The notes below the pieces were generated by a model. That model saw only the letters and a program-made list of their open reading frames with translations. It ran no database searches and was not told the DNA's origin. A stretch of DNA of 64,000 nucleotides, taken from Bacteroidia bacterium (GTDB lineage: Bacteria; Bacteroidota; Bacteroidia; J057). Both the position numbers and the translations under genes were made by a program. Location of the stretch: contig JAUIGE010000002.1 in NCBI GenBank assembly GCA_030430205.1, positions 62,001-126,000 of the forward strand. Direction: 5' to 3'. This document shows positions 35,338-45,200 of this stretch, piece after piece (the stretch's first letter is position 1; the number at the start of each line of letters is the position of its first letter).

Positions 35338-36671
35338 TCTACCCGGGTTCTTCTAAACCAACGCTCATTGATGGTAAAGCCTATTCGGCCACGGAAGTAG
35401 AGCTCTTCCAGAGGAAGACCGTCTTTCAGTTGGCCGCGACGGCCAAAGCCGAAGCCCAGGTTGACGCGGGAGTAGGCCGCTTCGCGGTTAAATTGATTGA
35501 TCACTTTCCTGGAAGCAGGAAGGCCCAGGCCAAAGGTAAAACCGACATCGGTGATGTCATTTCCGTCTACATTCAGGTAGGTGTCATTTCGGTACCCGCC
35601 TATGCGAAAAGCTACGCGGTTGAAGTATTTGTTGCTGGTAATATCGGGAATCCATTCTCCGCCGGCTGCCAGGCGTAAGCCGCCACTGCTCAGGTTCAAA
35701 TCATCGTTGAAGTAGCTGAAATTTTGCCAGTTTTGGTAGGTCGCCTCTGCTGATATTTCCCACTTGCCCAATTGAGTGAGCGTGACGCCAAAGCCATATT
35801 TGGGAGGCAAAGTGACGCCCCCTAACTCCAGGCCACCACCGATGGTATCCAGGATACCCAGGGTGCCGAGATTATTGTTCAGCGTACGCAGGCGGTCACC
35901 TTGCAGCTCAAAGCTGTAATCTACACTTCCGCCCAGGCGGAGAAGGGTAATCGGCTTATCAAAGGTTTTGCTTTTTCCTTTCCGCTTTCCAGAAAGAGTG
36001 TCTGTATAAATAATGCCGCCATGTACACCACCTCCAGCTACAAAAGTAGCCTCATCTACCCGTATGCTTGAAAACTCAGTTGTACTCGTATTGAGCACCA
36101 CACTTTCCCAGCGATAAAGCAAGTTACCAAAGGTATAATAGCCATTGGCCCCAACCTTCAGCCGGGAATGCAATAAGCGTGCAGCCACACCCAGAAAAGC
36201 CTGGTTTAAGCCACCTTCTGAAGTATAATTTGCCAAACCCGTACGGGTACTGTCTGCGATCTCGATTTCATATTGAGTCGAAATATCATAGCCAACGGCG
36301 CTGTAAGGCGAAAATCCCATCGTCAGCACGATAGGGCCATTGGAAGGGAAGCCAAACATTACGTTCTGGAATCCCGCCGTAAACTGGTTTTCCTTATCGT
36401 TGCGGGTTTTCAGTTGGCTTAATTGAGTAAAGCCGGAAACATCCAAAGTCGTATACAGCAAATCGGCATAACTTGCCGGATTGAGGCGGTTGATGGTAGC
36501 ATAGCTATAAGTAGCTTGTCCTACATCACCCATCGCCATATTGCGTGCAGATGTACTTTGAAAAACTTCTCCTATACCAAAACGAGAATAGGGGCTTAGG
36601 GTCAGATTTTGAGCGGAAATGTCGGCGAAAATGCAAAGCAGACCGACGGTCAAGGCAATAGTCCTTATCAT
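35334..36671 (-). CDS. Outer-membrane beta-barrel protein encoded next to coaX
   Basis: About 445 aa from the ATG at 36669-36671, which overlaps the coaX TGA (ATGA). The signal is MIRTIALTVGLLCIFADISAQ. The mature part begins NLTLSPYSRFGIGEVFQSTSARNMAMGD, and alternating hydrophobic strands with Gly and aromatic ends run to GRIGFTINERWF, consistent with a FadL/OmpP1-like barrel. In Bacteroidota this gene commonly follows coaX, and its function is not established. It belongs to the birA-coaX operon by overlap. Confidence 0.8.
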   Translation of the reverse strand: MIRTIALTVGLLCIFADISAQNLTLSPYSRFGIGEVFQSTSARNMAMGDVGQATYSYATINRLNPASYADLLYTTLDVSGFTQLSQLKTRNDKENQFTAGFQNVMFGFPSNGPIVLTMGFSPYSAVGYDISTQYEIEIADSTRTGLANYTSEGGLNQAFLGVAARLLHSRLKVGANGYYTFGNLLYRWESVVLNTSTTEFSSIRVDEATFVAGGGVHGGIIYTDTLSGKRKGKSKTFDKPITLLRLGGSVDYSFELQGDRLRTLNNNLGTLGILDTIGGGLELGGVTLPPKYGFGVTLTQLGKWEISAEATYQNWQNFSYFNDDLNLSSGGLRLAAGGEWIPDITSNKYFNRVAFRIGGYRNDTYLNVDGNDITDVGFTFGLGLPASRKVINQFNREAAYSRVNLGFGFGRRGQLKDGLPLEELYFRGRIGFTINERWFRRTRVD

Positions 36672-37420
36672 TGGGAAATTAGGTGTTGAATACACTGTTT
36701 TATGCCCTCCAGTACCAGATTGGAGGCTGCAAAGTTGACGTTTTTCAATTGATTTTCAAAAAGATACTGATCACCACCGGTCAGAAAGACTTGCAGCTCA
36801 GTACCATAAGTTGCCCGATATCGGTCAATGATGCCCTGTAGTTCTGCCAGGGCGCCATTTACCACCCCCGAGCGCATGCTCGCCTCCGTGCTATCTCCCA
36901 CCAAAGGTGGGTCTTTTACCGGCTCCACCAGCGGCAATCTTGCCGTGAACTCATCCAGCGCACGAAAGCGCATTCGCACGCCCGGCGAGATACCTCCTCC
37001 GAGGTAGTTGCCGCCGGCATCGGCGAAGTCAAAAGTGATAGCGGTACCCGCATCGATCACTAAGACGGGCATGCCCGGGCAATAGCTGCATGCGGCTATC
37101 ACCGCCACGATGCGGTCTGTTCCCAGCGTATGCGGGGTCGCATAGAGGTTGTTGATCGGCAGATCAGAGGTAGATTGTATGGGAAAAAGGCGAGGCGCCA
37201 CATCAAAGTGCTGCCAGGCAGCAAGCTTTGTGAGCTCCAACGGCTTTGCCGTGCTGATCCATCCGACAGCCAGGGGCTGTCGGGGGGCAAGTTGCAGCAG
37301 GATGTGGGATAATTCCACCTCCAGCTTTTCAGATTCTACCCGCCATTGCTGGCGGATTTCTGTATCGCCATAGAGGGCGATCTTGGTGGTGCTATTGCCG
37401 ATGTCAATCGCTAAATACAA
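36668..37420 (-). CDS. coaX: Type III pantothenate kinase
   Basis: A 250-aa ASKHA-fold kinase for the first step of coenzyme A synthesis. Motifs: LAIDIGNSTTKIAL (phosphate 1), VLVIDAGTAITFDF (phosphate 2) and GGGISPGVRMRFRALDEFTARLP, plus TPHTLGTDRIVAVIAA. It overlaps birA by 17 bp at its start and the barrel gene by 4 bp at its end, so three genes are translationally packed. Confidence 0.96.
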   Translation of the reverse strand: MYLAIDIGNSTTKIALYGDTEIRQQWRVESEKLEVELSHILLQLAPRQPLAVGWISTAKPLELTKLAAWQHFDVAPRLFPIQSTSDLPINNLYATPHTLGTDRIVAVIAACSYCPGMPVLVIDAGTAITFDFADAGGNYLGGGISPGVRMRFRALDEFTARLPLVEPVKDPPLVGDSTEASMRSGVVNGALAELQGIIDRYRATYGTELQVFLTGGDQYLFENQLKNVNFAASNLVLEGIKQCIQHLISQ

Positions 37421-38165
37421 ACCTCATTTCTTTAAAATCAAAATACCGAATCTTCTCCCCCTGGGTGGCAGCGAGGCGTCCGGAGCTTTCCACACCCACG
37501 ATCATCCATTGATCCACTTCTCCATCTACCTCCAAAGAAATCATTTCCTGATAACCGTAAAGCCAATCATAATATTGTCGATCGAGGGCGGCCTTTTGCC
37601 CTGCGCGCAAGCGCAGATAGGACGCTTCCAGCCTGGAAAGCAGCTCCCATAGCAGATCGCGAATTTCAAATTCCTGGCCCGTAATCAGCTTCATAGAAGT
37701 GCTTGTTGACCGAATTTTTTCCGAAAAAACCAATTGATTGACATTCAGCCCGATGCCGATGACTGTTCCTTTCAGTCGGCTGCCTTCAAACTGATTCTCA
37801 ATCAAAATGCCTGCAATTTTTTGCTTATTCACCAATAAGTCATTGGGCCATTTGATCAGGACTTCCTCATCAGGAAGTTTGGTCTGCAGCAGCTCCTGCA
37901 AAGCTACGCTCGCCATTTTGCTCAGCAAAAAGATTTCCCTGTTTGCCAGGAAGCGAGGATAGTATATAAGGCTGAAAGTCAGGTTCTTGCCGGGAGACGA
38001 CTCCCATACATTTCCCTTTTGCCCACGGCCTGCCGACTGATCGCGAGCCCAAATGACCGCACCCTCGGGAGGGTGATCTGCCAGCAAGGCCATAGCCAGG
38101 CTGTTGGTAGAAGGCGTTTCGTTCAGCTCAATCAATTGGCCGCCGGTGAATTGTGTATGGCGCAT
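37404..38165 (-). CDS. birA: Biotin-[acetyl-CoA-carboxylase] ligase
   Basis: A 253-aa ligase without an N-terminal helix-turn-helix, so it is enzyme only and not the biotin repressor type. Motifs: ETPSTNSLAM, the adenylate loop WARDQSAGRGQKGNVWESS, and KWPNDLLVNKQKIAGILIE. I start at the ATG at 38163-38165. The gene is first of the birA-coaX-barrel operon and is divergent from the dehydrogenase gene 44 bp away. Confidence 0.95.
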   Translation of the reverse strand: MRHTQFTGGQLIELNETPSTNSLAMALLADHPPEGAVIWARDQSAGRGQKGNVWESSPGKNLTFSLIYYPRFLANREIFLLSKMASVALQELLQTKLPDEEVLIKWPNDLLVNKQKIAGILIENQFEGSRLKGTVIGIGLNVNQLVFSEKIRSTSTSMKLITGQEFEIRDLLWELLSRLEASYLRLRAGQKAALDRQYYDWLYGYQEMISLEVDGEVDQWMIVGVESSGRLAATQGEKIRYFDFKEMRFVFSD

Positions 38166-38209
38166 GGCCAAAATTAGCTAATTTGCCGCTTTGTTATAGC
38201 AACCATCTT

Positions 38210-39304
38210 ATGGCAACAGATACTTTCCAATACTTCTCCGCAGCTGCGCTGCGGGATTTTATCGAAAATACTTTTCGGGCTTTCGATGTCCCGGAGGCAG
38301 ATGCAGCTCAGGCAGCAGATATACTCATCAGCAGCGACTTGCGAGGCATTGACTCGCATGGAGTGGCGAGGTTGCGTAAATATGTCGAGATGCTCGAAGA
38401 CGGCAATATCAATCCGCGGCCCCATGTGCGGATTGTGCGCGAGCGCATGAGCACCGCCACCGTCGATGGCGACAACGGCCTGGGGCTGGTCGTAGGCCCC
38501 AAGGCAAACCAGATCGCCATTGAAAAAGCCAAAAAAACAGGCTCAGGCTGGGTTTCAGTATGCAACACCAACCACTTTGGGATAGCGGGCTACTACCCTT
38601 TGCAGGCATTGCAGCACGATATCATCGGCTGGGCCATGACCAATACCGGCAAGTGGATGGCTCCGATCTTTGGGGTGGAGCGCATGCTTGGGACCAACCC
38701 CATTGCCATTGCATTTCCGGGTCTGGAGGAGCCACCTGTGGTGATAGATTTTGCGACCAGCGCGGTTTCTTTTGGCAAAGTGCAAATCAAGCAAAGAGAA
38801 GGCAAAGACCTGCCTGACGGCTGGGTACTTGATGACAAGGGAAATCCCAGTAACAAGGCAGAAGACCTGATTTCAGGCGGAAGCCTGTTGCCCCTGGGCT
38901 CTTCAGCTGAAAGCGGTGGGCACAAAGGCTACTGCATGGCAGCCATGGTAGACATCCTGACAGCGGTGCTGAGTGGGGCGAATTGGGGGCCTTTTGCGCC
39001 TCCCTTTGCTTCCCGCGTTTTTATCCCGGAAGAAAGCGTAGGTAAAGGCATAGGCCATTTTTTTGGAGCAATGGCCATTGATGGCTTTATGGATGTGGAT
39101 GTATTTAAGACTCGTATAGACGAGTGGGTGAGGCGCTTTCGCGCCACTAAGCCTGCTCCCGGCACGCAAGGCGTGCTGATACCCGGCGATCCGGAACGGA
39201 TCGCGGAGGCTGAACGGAGAGAATCGGGCATCCCGATTATAGCGCCTGTGGTCGATGACCTCAGATGGGTGGCCGGCAAGGCCGGGCTGAATTGGATAGC
39301 GTAA
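38210..39304 (+). CDS. Ldh family oxidoreductase (malate/L-lactate dehydrogenase type)
   Basis: A 364-aa NAD(P)-dependent dehydrogenase. The ATG at 38210 (MATDTFQYFSAAALRDFI) fits family starts. Motifs: SDLRGIDSHGVARLRKYVEM, then VGPKANQIAIEKAK, VSVCNTNHFGIAGYYPLQA, and MLGTNPIAIAFPG with VVIDFATSAVSFGKV. The C-terminal half contains GGHKGYCMAAMVDILTAVLSGA. The fold is that of the YlbC/MdH group; the true 2-hydroxy acid is unknown. No pathway genes flank it. Confidence 0.93.
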   Translation: MATDTFQYFSAAALRDFIENTFRAFDVPEADAAQAADILISSDLRGIDSHGVARLRKYVEMLEDGNINPRPHVRIVRERMSTATVDGDNGLGLVVGPKANQIAIEKAKKTGSGWVSVCNTNHFGIAGYYPLQALQHDIIGWAMTNTGKWMAPIFGVERMLGTNPIAIAFPGLEEPPVVIDFATSAVSFGKVQIKQREGKDLPDGWVLDDKGNPSNKAEDLISGGSLLPLGSSAESGGHKGYCMAAMVDILTAVLSGANWGPFAPPFASRVFIPEESVGKGIGHFFGAMAIDGFMDVDVFKTRIDEWVRRFRATKPAPGTQGVLIPGDPERIAEAERRESGIPIIAPVVDDLRWVAGKAGLNWIA

Positions 39305-39367
39305 ACCCTTGATTTTTCGTTTGAGGAAATGAAGGCTTTTTCAGTAATTTGCGTTAATTCTTTGATT

Positions 39368-39937
39368 ATGAAACATTTCGCCAAATACCTCTTTCTTGCA
39401 TTTTTCATGCCTCTGATTGCATTTGCCCAAAGCAACAACCAGGGAGACTATCGCCTGTATGAGCGGGAAGATGTGAGTCCTTATCGCCAAAAATTTGAAT
39501 TTGTGATGCCTGAGGCTCCGGTGAGAACGACACCGGTAGAAGTGCCTAACTACCAATCTCTTGAAAAACAATACTTTGCTGATGGCGGCAAAGTACATAT
39601 TGAAGCAGATGGCAGGCTGGCTACTTTTATTGAAAAGCATATTGAGATAGGGCAGGGTACCAAAACCATGCAGGGATATCGCATACAGGTGTTTGCGGGG
39701 CGCTCACGCGAAAGTGCGCAAAGCGCCAAAGGCAAACTCTTCCAGAGTTTTCCGAGTATGGCCACCTATATGAAGCACCTCCCACCAACCTGGCGGGTGA
39801 GAGCAGGCGATTTTATAGACAGAGATGAAGCCCAGCGCATCTGCAGGCAGGTGAAAAATACCTTCCCGGACGCCTTCGTCGTTCCCGACGAAATCAATGT
39901 GCCTCGCTATAAAGCGACGGACTCAAGCGGAGGATAA
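39368..39937 (+). CDS. Secreted SPOR-domain protein
   Basis: A 189-aa protein with the signal MKHFAKYLFLAFFMPLIAFAQ, starting at the ATG at 39368. After a ~90-residue linker the C-terminal half has GYRIQVFAGRSRESAQSAK and WRVRAGDFIDRDEAQRICRQVKNTFPDAFVVPDEI, the beta-alpha-beta repeat of SPOR domains. SPOR domains bind peptidoglycan lacking stem peptides, so a role at septal or remodelled cell wall is likely. It stands alone and converges with the antiporter gene with 6 bp between stops. Confidence 0.85.
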   Translation: MKHFAKYLFLAFFMPLIAFAQSNNQGDYRLYEREDVSPYRQKFEFVMPEAPVRTTPVEVPNYQSLEKQYFADGGKVHIEADGRLATFIEKHIEIGQGTKTMQGYRIQVFAGRSRESAQSAKGKLFQSFPSMATYMKHLPPTWRVRAGDFIDRDEAQRICRQVKNTFPDAFVVPDEINVPRYKATDSSGG

Positions 39938-39943
39938 GCATCC

Positions 39944-40870
39944 TCACAGCTGGGAACTGATCAGTTGCCCAAAAAAGACAAAGTAAAACAGCAATAGCAT
40001 CCCGCCTGTCCAGCGGTTGATGTTTTTATTTTGGAAAATAAAGAAGCATAGCAGAGATACGGCAAGCAATAAAGGAAAGCCGAATGACAAAATGCTGTCT
40101 GGAACGACCAGTTTTCCGAAAAGGGCAGGGATACCCAATACCGCAAAAATATTGAAGATATTGGAGCCAATGATGTTGCCGATGGCCATATCGGCCTGCT
40201 TTTTTCTCAGCGCGACGATGCTCACGATCAATTCTGGTAAGGAAGTACCTAATGCGACAGCGCTCAAAGCGATGATTTCTTTGCCGATATTCAGGCTGTT
40301 AGCTATTTCAATGATGGATTTTACATTGTAGTCCGCCGAAAAATACAATCCCAGGATGCCCACTAGCAGAATGACGGGATCTTTCCATTTTACCTTTGTT
40401 TTTACAATTTCCTCGCCTTCTGAATGATCTGATTTGATAAAATAGAAAAGGTAAAGCCCGATTCCGACAAGGGCCAGAATCAACTCATAAACGGCAAAAT
40501 GCTGATCCATGATGGTCAGCCCGAGAAAAAAGGTGGCACCCAGCATCAGGGGTAAATCCACTTTCATCGGATCGAAGGTCATGGTCAAAGAACCTGAAAT
40601 CACACCCATCAGCCCTAAAATCAGGCAAATATTGGAAATATTGGAACCGACAATATTGCCGATAACAATCTCTGAACTGTCATTGAGCACCGAAATGACG
40701 GAAGTAATGAGCTCTGGAAGGGAGGTCCCCAAAGCAAGCACCGTTACGCCAACAATAAAAGGAGGAATACCAAAGGCAATGCCCAGGCGCTCAGCAGCCT
40801 TGATAAAAAAATTGGCGGATAAAATCAGCGTAGCAAGCGAGACAACAAAAATCAGAATCCAGAGAATCAT
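39944..40870 (-). CDS. CaCA-family calcium/sodium antiporter (YrbG-like)
   Basis: A 308-aa membrane protein with ten hydrophobic segments. The two alpha repeats are both present and complete: ALGTSLPELITSV with GSNISNICLILG, and ALGTSLPELIVSI with GSNIFNIFAVLG. These Glu and Asn residues build the ion sites of the family. It probably extrudes Ca2+ in exchange for Na+ at the cytoplasmic membrane. Monocistronic. Confidence 0.93.
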   Translation of the reverse strand: MILWILIFVVSLATLILSANFFIKAAERLGIAFGIPPFIVGVTVLALGTSLPELITSVISVLNDSSEIVIGNIVGSNISNICLILGLMGVISGSLTMTFDPMKVDLPLMLGATFFLGLTIMDQHFAVYELILALVGIGLYLFYFIKSDHSEGEEIVKTKVKWKDPVILLVGILGLYFSADYNVKSIIEIANSLNIGKEIIALSAVALGTSLPELIVSIVALRKKQADMAIGNIIGSNIFNIFAVLGIPALFGKLVVPDSILSFGFPLLLAVSLLCFFIFQNKNINRWTGGMLLLFYFVFFGQLISSQL

Positions 40871-40935
40871 AATGGAGAGGAGTTAGCAGAAATTGAAAAA
40901 AACCTCCGCTATATTCTCAATTTTTTCTCACTTTC

Positions 40936-41670
40936 TTATGATTGCTTGCCCAATTCCAACATTTTTCCACTGCACAAAGCAGCTCCTCTCAGCAGGCTGA
41001 TGCGGGTCATTTCCCAGCCGTGTCTGATTTGTCGGATAAAATCTGCACGCAGGTATTTGTACAATTCTTCCTTTTTGATCAGACCCATTTCCTGGTAAGT
41101 GGCAGAAATAAGCTGAGAAGAAAGAGAGGGAGAATCTGTCGAAGGCACATTTTTATCTAAAATTAGATGGATAAGTGCTTCCTGATCCTTTGCATAATGT
41201 TTGCCTTTGAGAGCAAGCAGCCAGTTTTCCAATCCCGGAAAAGTCTCATCATCCTTTTCCTTTCTGTCTGGCAATTCCAATTGCCTGTAAACATACAGCA
41301 AATCCTGACCATATAAATCTTTATAGGTAGCCAGTAAGTCCTGTAAGGGGAGTAGGCTGATTTCTTTTTTATTGCTAGCGCTGATATTGGCTTCCAGGGC
41401 AAACAGATTTTCTGAAGGGGATAGAGAGTAGGCTTCGCGAAGTTTGTCAGAAGGGTCTTTGACAATCATGGCGAGCTGATTGAGCTCTTGCTCTTCCTGC
41501 TGGTAGGGAAGCCTTGCTTTGATAAGCAACAAATCTCCCGTCATCAGCGCAGATTTGCTTGTGGTATTTTTGCTGTAACTGGCTTTAAGCCATTTCCAGT
41601 ACTGGTCTCCTGTGAATTCTTTGCGAATCCAATTGAACCAGGTTTTTGCTTTTACGGATACAAAAGACAT
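40936..41670 (-). CDS. YiiX-like permuted NlpC/P60 fold, active-site residues apparently missing
   Basis: A 244-aa protein with no signal peptide. The sequence follows the order of permuted NlpC/P60 (YiiX-like) cysteine peptidases: TGDLLLIKA (44-52), NQLAMIVKDP (64-73) where the family has a His before V/MGxVV, a Glu-containing LEANIS (92-97), LLPLQDLLATY, LYVYRQL, and SSQLISATYQEMGLI (184-198) where the family has CSELVA. The catalytic Cys aligns with Ser184/185 and no His sits at the expected site. This is my alignment by eye from family memory, so the assignment is tentative; if right, the protein is a dead enzyme or binding protein. The terminator upstream separates it from the nucleotidyltransferase gene. 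Confidence 0.6.
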   Translation of the reverse strand: MSFVSVKAKTWFNWIRKEFTGDQYWKWLKASYSKNTTSKSALMTGDLLLIKARLPYQQEEQELNQLAMIVKDPSDKLREAYSLSPSENLFALEANISASNKKEISLLPLQDLLATYKDLYGQDLLYVYRQLELPDRKEKDDETFPGLENWLLALKGKHYAKDQEALIHLILDKNVPSTDSPSLSSQLISATYQEMGLIKKEELYKYLRADFIRQIRHGWEMTRISLLRGAALCSGKMLELGKQS

Positions 41671-41797
41671 GATGGGCTAACTGAATAATTAGGTGAAAAA
41701 ATAAAAAAGATGCGTATGAGGAGATAAGTAAATGATTATCCTGAAAACGAAAAAAAGCGAACAGGCGTTTTGCCTTCCTGATAATTGTCTGTAAAAA

Positions 41798-41831
41798 AAT
41801 AAAGTCTCCTCGTAGGAGGAGACTTTATTTC
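41798..41831 (-). terminator. Strong terminator after the nucleotidyltransferase-like gene
   Basis: AAATAAAGTCTCCTC (41798-41812) pairs perfectly with GAGGAGACTTTATTT (41817-41831) around a GTAG loop. On the minus strand the stem runs into TTTTTTTACAG, so it serves the gene ending at 41863. Confidence 0.88.
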
Positions 41832-41862
41832 ATGTAATTTCTTGACGTCTTTCTAATGTTTT

Positions 41863-42186
41863 TTATGCAAAGGCGACCAATTTGCGAACCTTTTTATTGG
41901 TAATATCAAAGTTGGCTGACATGGCGCTTCCTTTGGTGATCAGATTAACAGGTTGTTGAAGGGAATCTTCCAAAAACTCTTTTAATCTTTTCCAAAGATC
42001 GAATCGGTTATTGTTCATTTCAACCAGGATATTCAAATCTGTGTTGTTGATCATTTCTGACTTGGGAAGCTTCCCAAAAACACCTATTCGTATCACACCG
42101 AAATCTCTCTTTAGCTTTGCTTTTGTCTCTTTCAGGGTAACAATTGCCCCTTCTGCGTGCGGAGTTAATTCAACTGGTTTTGACAT
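41863..42186 (-). CDS. MNT-type nucleotidyltransferase-like protein, degenerate
   Basis: A 107-aa protein with the order of minimal nucleotidyltransferases, but key residues changed. The glycine loop is RIGVFGKLPKSEM (33-45) where active members have GSFARGE-like residues; the Ser after Gly is absent. The metal site is NTDLNILVEM (48-57) where active members have SDIDLLVE, so the second Asp is Asn. Active forms often pair with a HEPN toxin, and no HEPN gene is beside it. It is probably catalytically inactive, a relic, or has changed function. It has its own strong terminator. Confidence 0.72.
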   Translation of the reverse strand: MSKPVELTPHAEGAIVTLKETKAKLKRDFGVIRIGVFGKLPKSEMINNTDLNILVEMNNNRFDLWKRLKEFLEDSLQQPVNLITKGSAMSANFDITNKKVRKLVAFA

Positions 42187-42282
42187 GCTTAATAATACGG
42201 TAAAACAAAGAAGAAGTTACAACATCTATTATATCTACATAATTATGGGGGAATTGGGAATTTGTATCCCTGACATGGCTTA

Positions 42283-45200
42283 TCAGGGTAGTATGTCTAC
42301 TTTTAGGGGCGTCAGCCAACTGCGTTTTTCAGGGGTATAATAGAGATAACTGCTTGATGGTAAGGCAGTAAAACTGCCCGCTAAGTCCGCTTTTAAGGAA
42401 AGCGGAAGTACTATTTCCTGATGGGCCTTCAGCCCATAAAAATAGAAGGTCAGGTACCCTTTTTCCCATTCATAAAAAGCAATTCTTTCTGTTTCCATCC
42501 ATTCTTTCAATTGCCAGATTTGTGGACTCAGGCCTGCCGGGATACCGATTCTCGCCATGCTACTGGCCTGTTGTTTTGCCTCTGTATTTTTCAGGCGAAT
42601 AAACATACTATAATAGCCTCCTGCTTGAACTGGCTGAGAGGCATTTTCTATAGCTAACGCCAAAGGAGCAACTCCGTCCCAAGCCTCCGGCTGTAGCTTT
42701 TTGTAGGTAGCCCGCAACATCCACGGGATGGGCCGCTCCATTCCACTGATCTGCACGCTGATCTGTGCGGGAAAGGTGTAGATATGCTTTTCCAAAGCAT
42801 GAACAACAAGGCTGTCTGCATTCGTTTGAATGGGTGAAGCATGAATCACTTTCCCATTGACATGGATCGTGAGGGTGCCTTTTCCCGCTTCAGCATGCTG
42901 AAATTTTTCCTCATATCGACTCAAGGCGCGCAGCGCCATGACCGTGCTTTGGGTCGTCCCAAAGCTACCCGAAGGCCTGCGGCATTGCCGCAGGAGATGG
43001 GCTGTCGCTTCCAGCTCAGCAGGGCTGTATTGATCTGTCGCAAGCATGGCTTGCAGCCGCAAAGCAAGCGTTGCCGCTTGCAGAGATTGGCCGCCCATGC
43101 CCATCGGCATGTCATCGCGTAGACTGGCATCGCCTTCAGGGGCGCTGAGAGCGACTTTTGCCATGGCAAAATTTTCCTGGGTTGCCAGGATATTTGCGGC
43201 CATGGCGCGCAAAAAGGGATGGGGGCTTTCCAGGGCCTGCTGCGTAGTCGCAGCGATTTCCCGGTCAAAGCCCTCAGCAAAGCCAGCTTCCAGCAGGCTG
43301 TAGACGATAAAGAGGTCTTTCCCCAATGGGTCACGTTGGGCGACCGTTCCAAAAACCCTGTCCTGATGCAAAAAGCCGCCTTTGCCATTTTTTCGCGTCT
43401 TCAACCAATCCACTGCCCGACGGAGCATCTGGCGATCCACGCCGTCCCAGACGGTCTGCATATCTGCAAATTGCATCAGGCCATAGGCTGTCAGCACTTC
43501 ATGGGCAGGCCCCCGCCCATACCAGTCAAAGCCGCCGCCGCCCACTTCAAAGCTTTGCAAACGCTTATAGCCTTTCTCGATATAGCCTAAGGTGGTGCAT
43601 TCCAGTTCGGGTTGGGAGCGTGGGGAATTGCGGAGCAGTTGCAGGGCCAGGACGTTGGGGTAAGTGGCGGAAGAAGTCTGCTCAAAGCAGCCGTGGGGCT
43701 CGCGGACCATGGCGGCCATGCCGTCCAGGATTTCGGCCATGACATGGGGGTAGGCCACCCAGCTGAGGTGAAGGCTGGAGTCGATGAACTCCTGCACCGG
43801 AAAGGAAATCTCCGCCTGTTGGCGCATTTCCTGATGGCTCCAGGCCGCGGGGAATCCCCGCTCCCGAACTTGCAGCTGATGGCTGCTGTGGAGGGGATTG
43901 ACAGTGTTTTCAAAACTGACAAGCAGATTGGCGCTGTCGGCAAGCATTGCCTGCACACTGAGGTAATAGGTTTTGGCTTCGCCAGGGGCCAGTTTGCAGG
44001 CCTGCCGGAAGAGCCTGCGCTCCAATTGAGGAGAAGTCGTAACGCTCAGCGTTCCGTAAAGGGGCTGCTGATAACGATTGACGAGCGTCACGGGGATTTG
44101 CAGCACATCGCCCTGCGTGAGGGCTTCAGGCAGGCGAATGTCCATTTGCAGGGGTTCCTGGCTGTAAAGCAGCTTTTCGGTCCTGAAAGGCTCGCCTTTT
44201 TCTCCAAAACCTTCTGCCGTAATCCTATAAGAGGTAATCACATCTGAGGTATAAAAGGAAAATTTTCCTTTGCCCTCAGCATCCAGTTTCAGATGAGGAT
44301 TCCAGTATAAGGTATTTCGAAAATCGGTTTGGGTGGTGACGCTGCTGGCTTGCGAATAATCGGGAAAGGCAAATTCTCTTGCCTGGTGAAAAGGCAGCTG
44401 TTTGGGGGCAATTTTATAAACAGATTGGGAAGGAAAAGATCCTCCATTCAAGCTGAACCGAAAAGGAATATTGACCCAGAATTTGATCGGGCGATTGTTT
44501 TGGATCGCTGGGGTGAATTTGAGTAAGGGAAGGTAAACTTCTACTTGCTGAGACAAAACCGGATGCACTTTCTTAATCATCACGTGGCGAACATAATTTC
44601 CGCTTTCATCCACCAAAACGCGTACGACGAGCATGCCTTGAATCCCCGCATCTCGCGCTATATCCGGATAGCCAATATTTTTTCTGATCTGCTCCATATT
44701 CAGAATTTCGGGTTCTACTGACACAAAAATAAAGTCATTGATGTCCGGCTCTTCCTCCCATCTTAAATCTTTTTTGATGATGCTTTCCTCTTCTGGCGTT
44801 TCATCAATGCTTTCTGCCGGAGCAAATTCATCCATCAGGAAATCTACGTCTTCTACCACCATTTCAGGGCTATCTTCAATGGGCTTCGAAGGCAGATTAT
44901 CCTTTAGCCGTTGAGGTGGAGCAATCGGAACAGGTGGCGGTGGCGGCGGTATTTTAAAAGCAACCGTTTTAGGTTCTGGTGGCGGAGGGAAAAATGATTC
45001 TGTCCCTGGAACAGAGGGTAATTCCATGCGCTCGTTTTTAGGTAAAAAGGCCCGAACTGTATCTGGCGACACGGCGGGATATGTTTTGAACAATTTCCAG
45101 ATAATCCCACTGGCATAATCAGGCACCAGCAAGCTATCCGCCCGATAGCCTTCGGCTCTCAAAGAAATCAGCTGGGGCCGATTTTCCGGCCTGGTGAATT

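Noticed and set aside
39930-39945. Hairpin GAGGAT/ATCCTC between the SPOR and antiporter genes
   Set aside because: A 6-bp stem covering both gene ends with no T-tract; too weak to call.
41863-42186. HEPN-MNT toxin-antitoxin system
   Set aside because: No HEPN gene on either side and the MNT motifs are degenerate.
42268-42288. Terminator hairpin CCCTGA/TCAGGG at the end of the macroglobulin gene
   Set aside because: Only a 6-bp stem with a 9-nt loop that overlaps the stop codon, and no T-tract.
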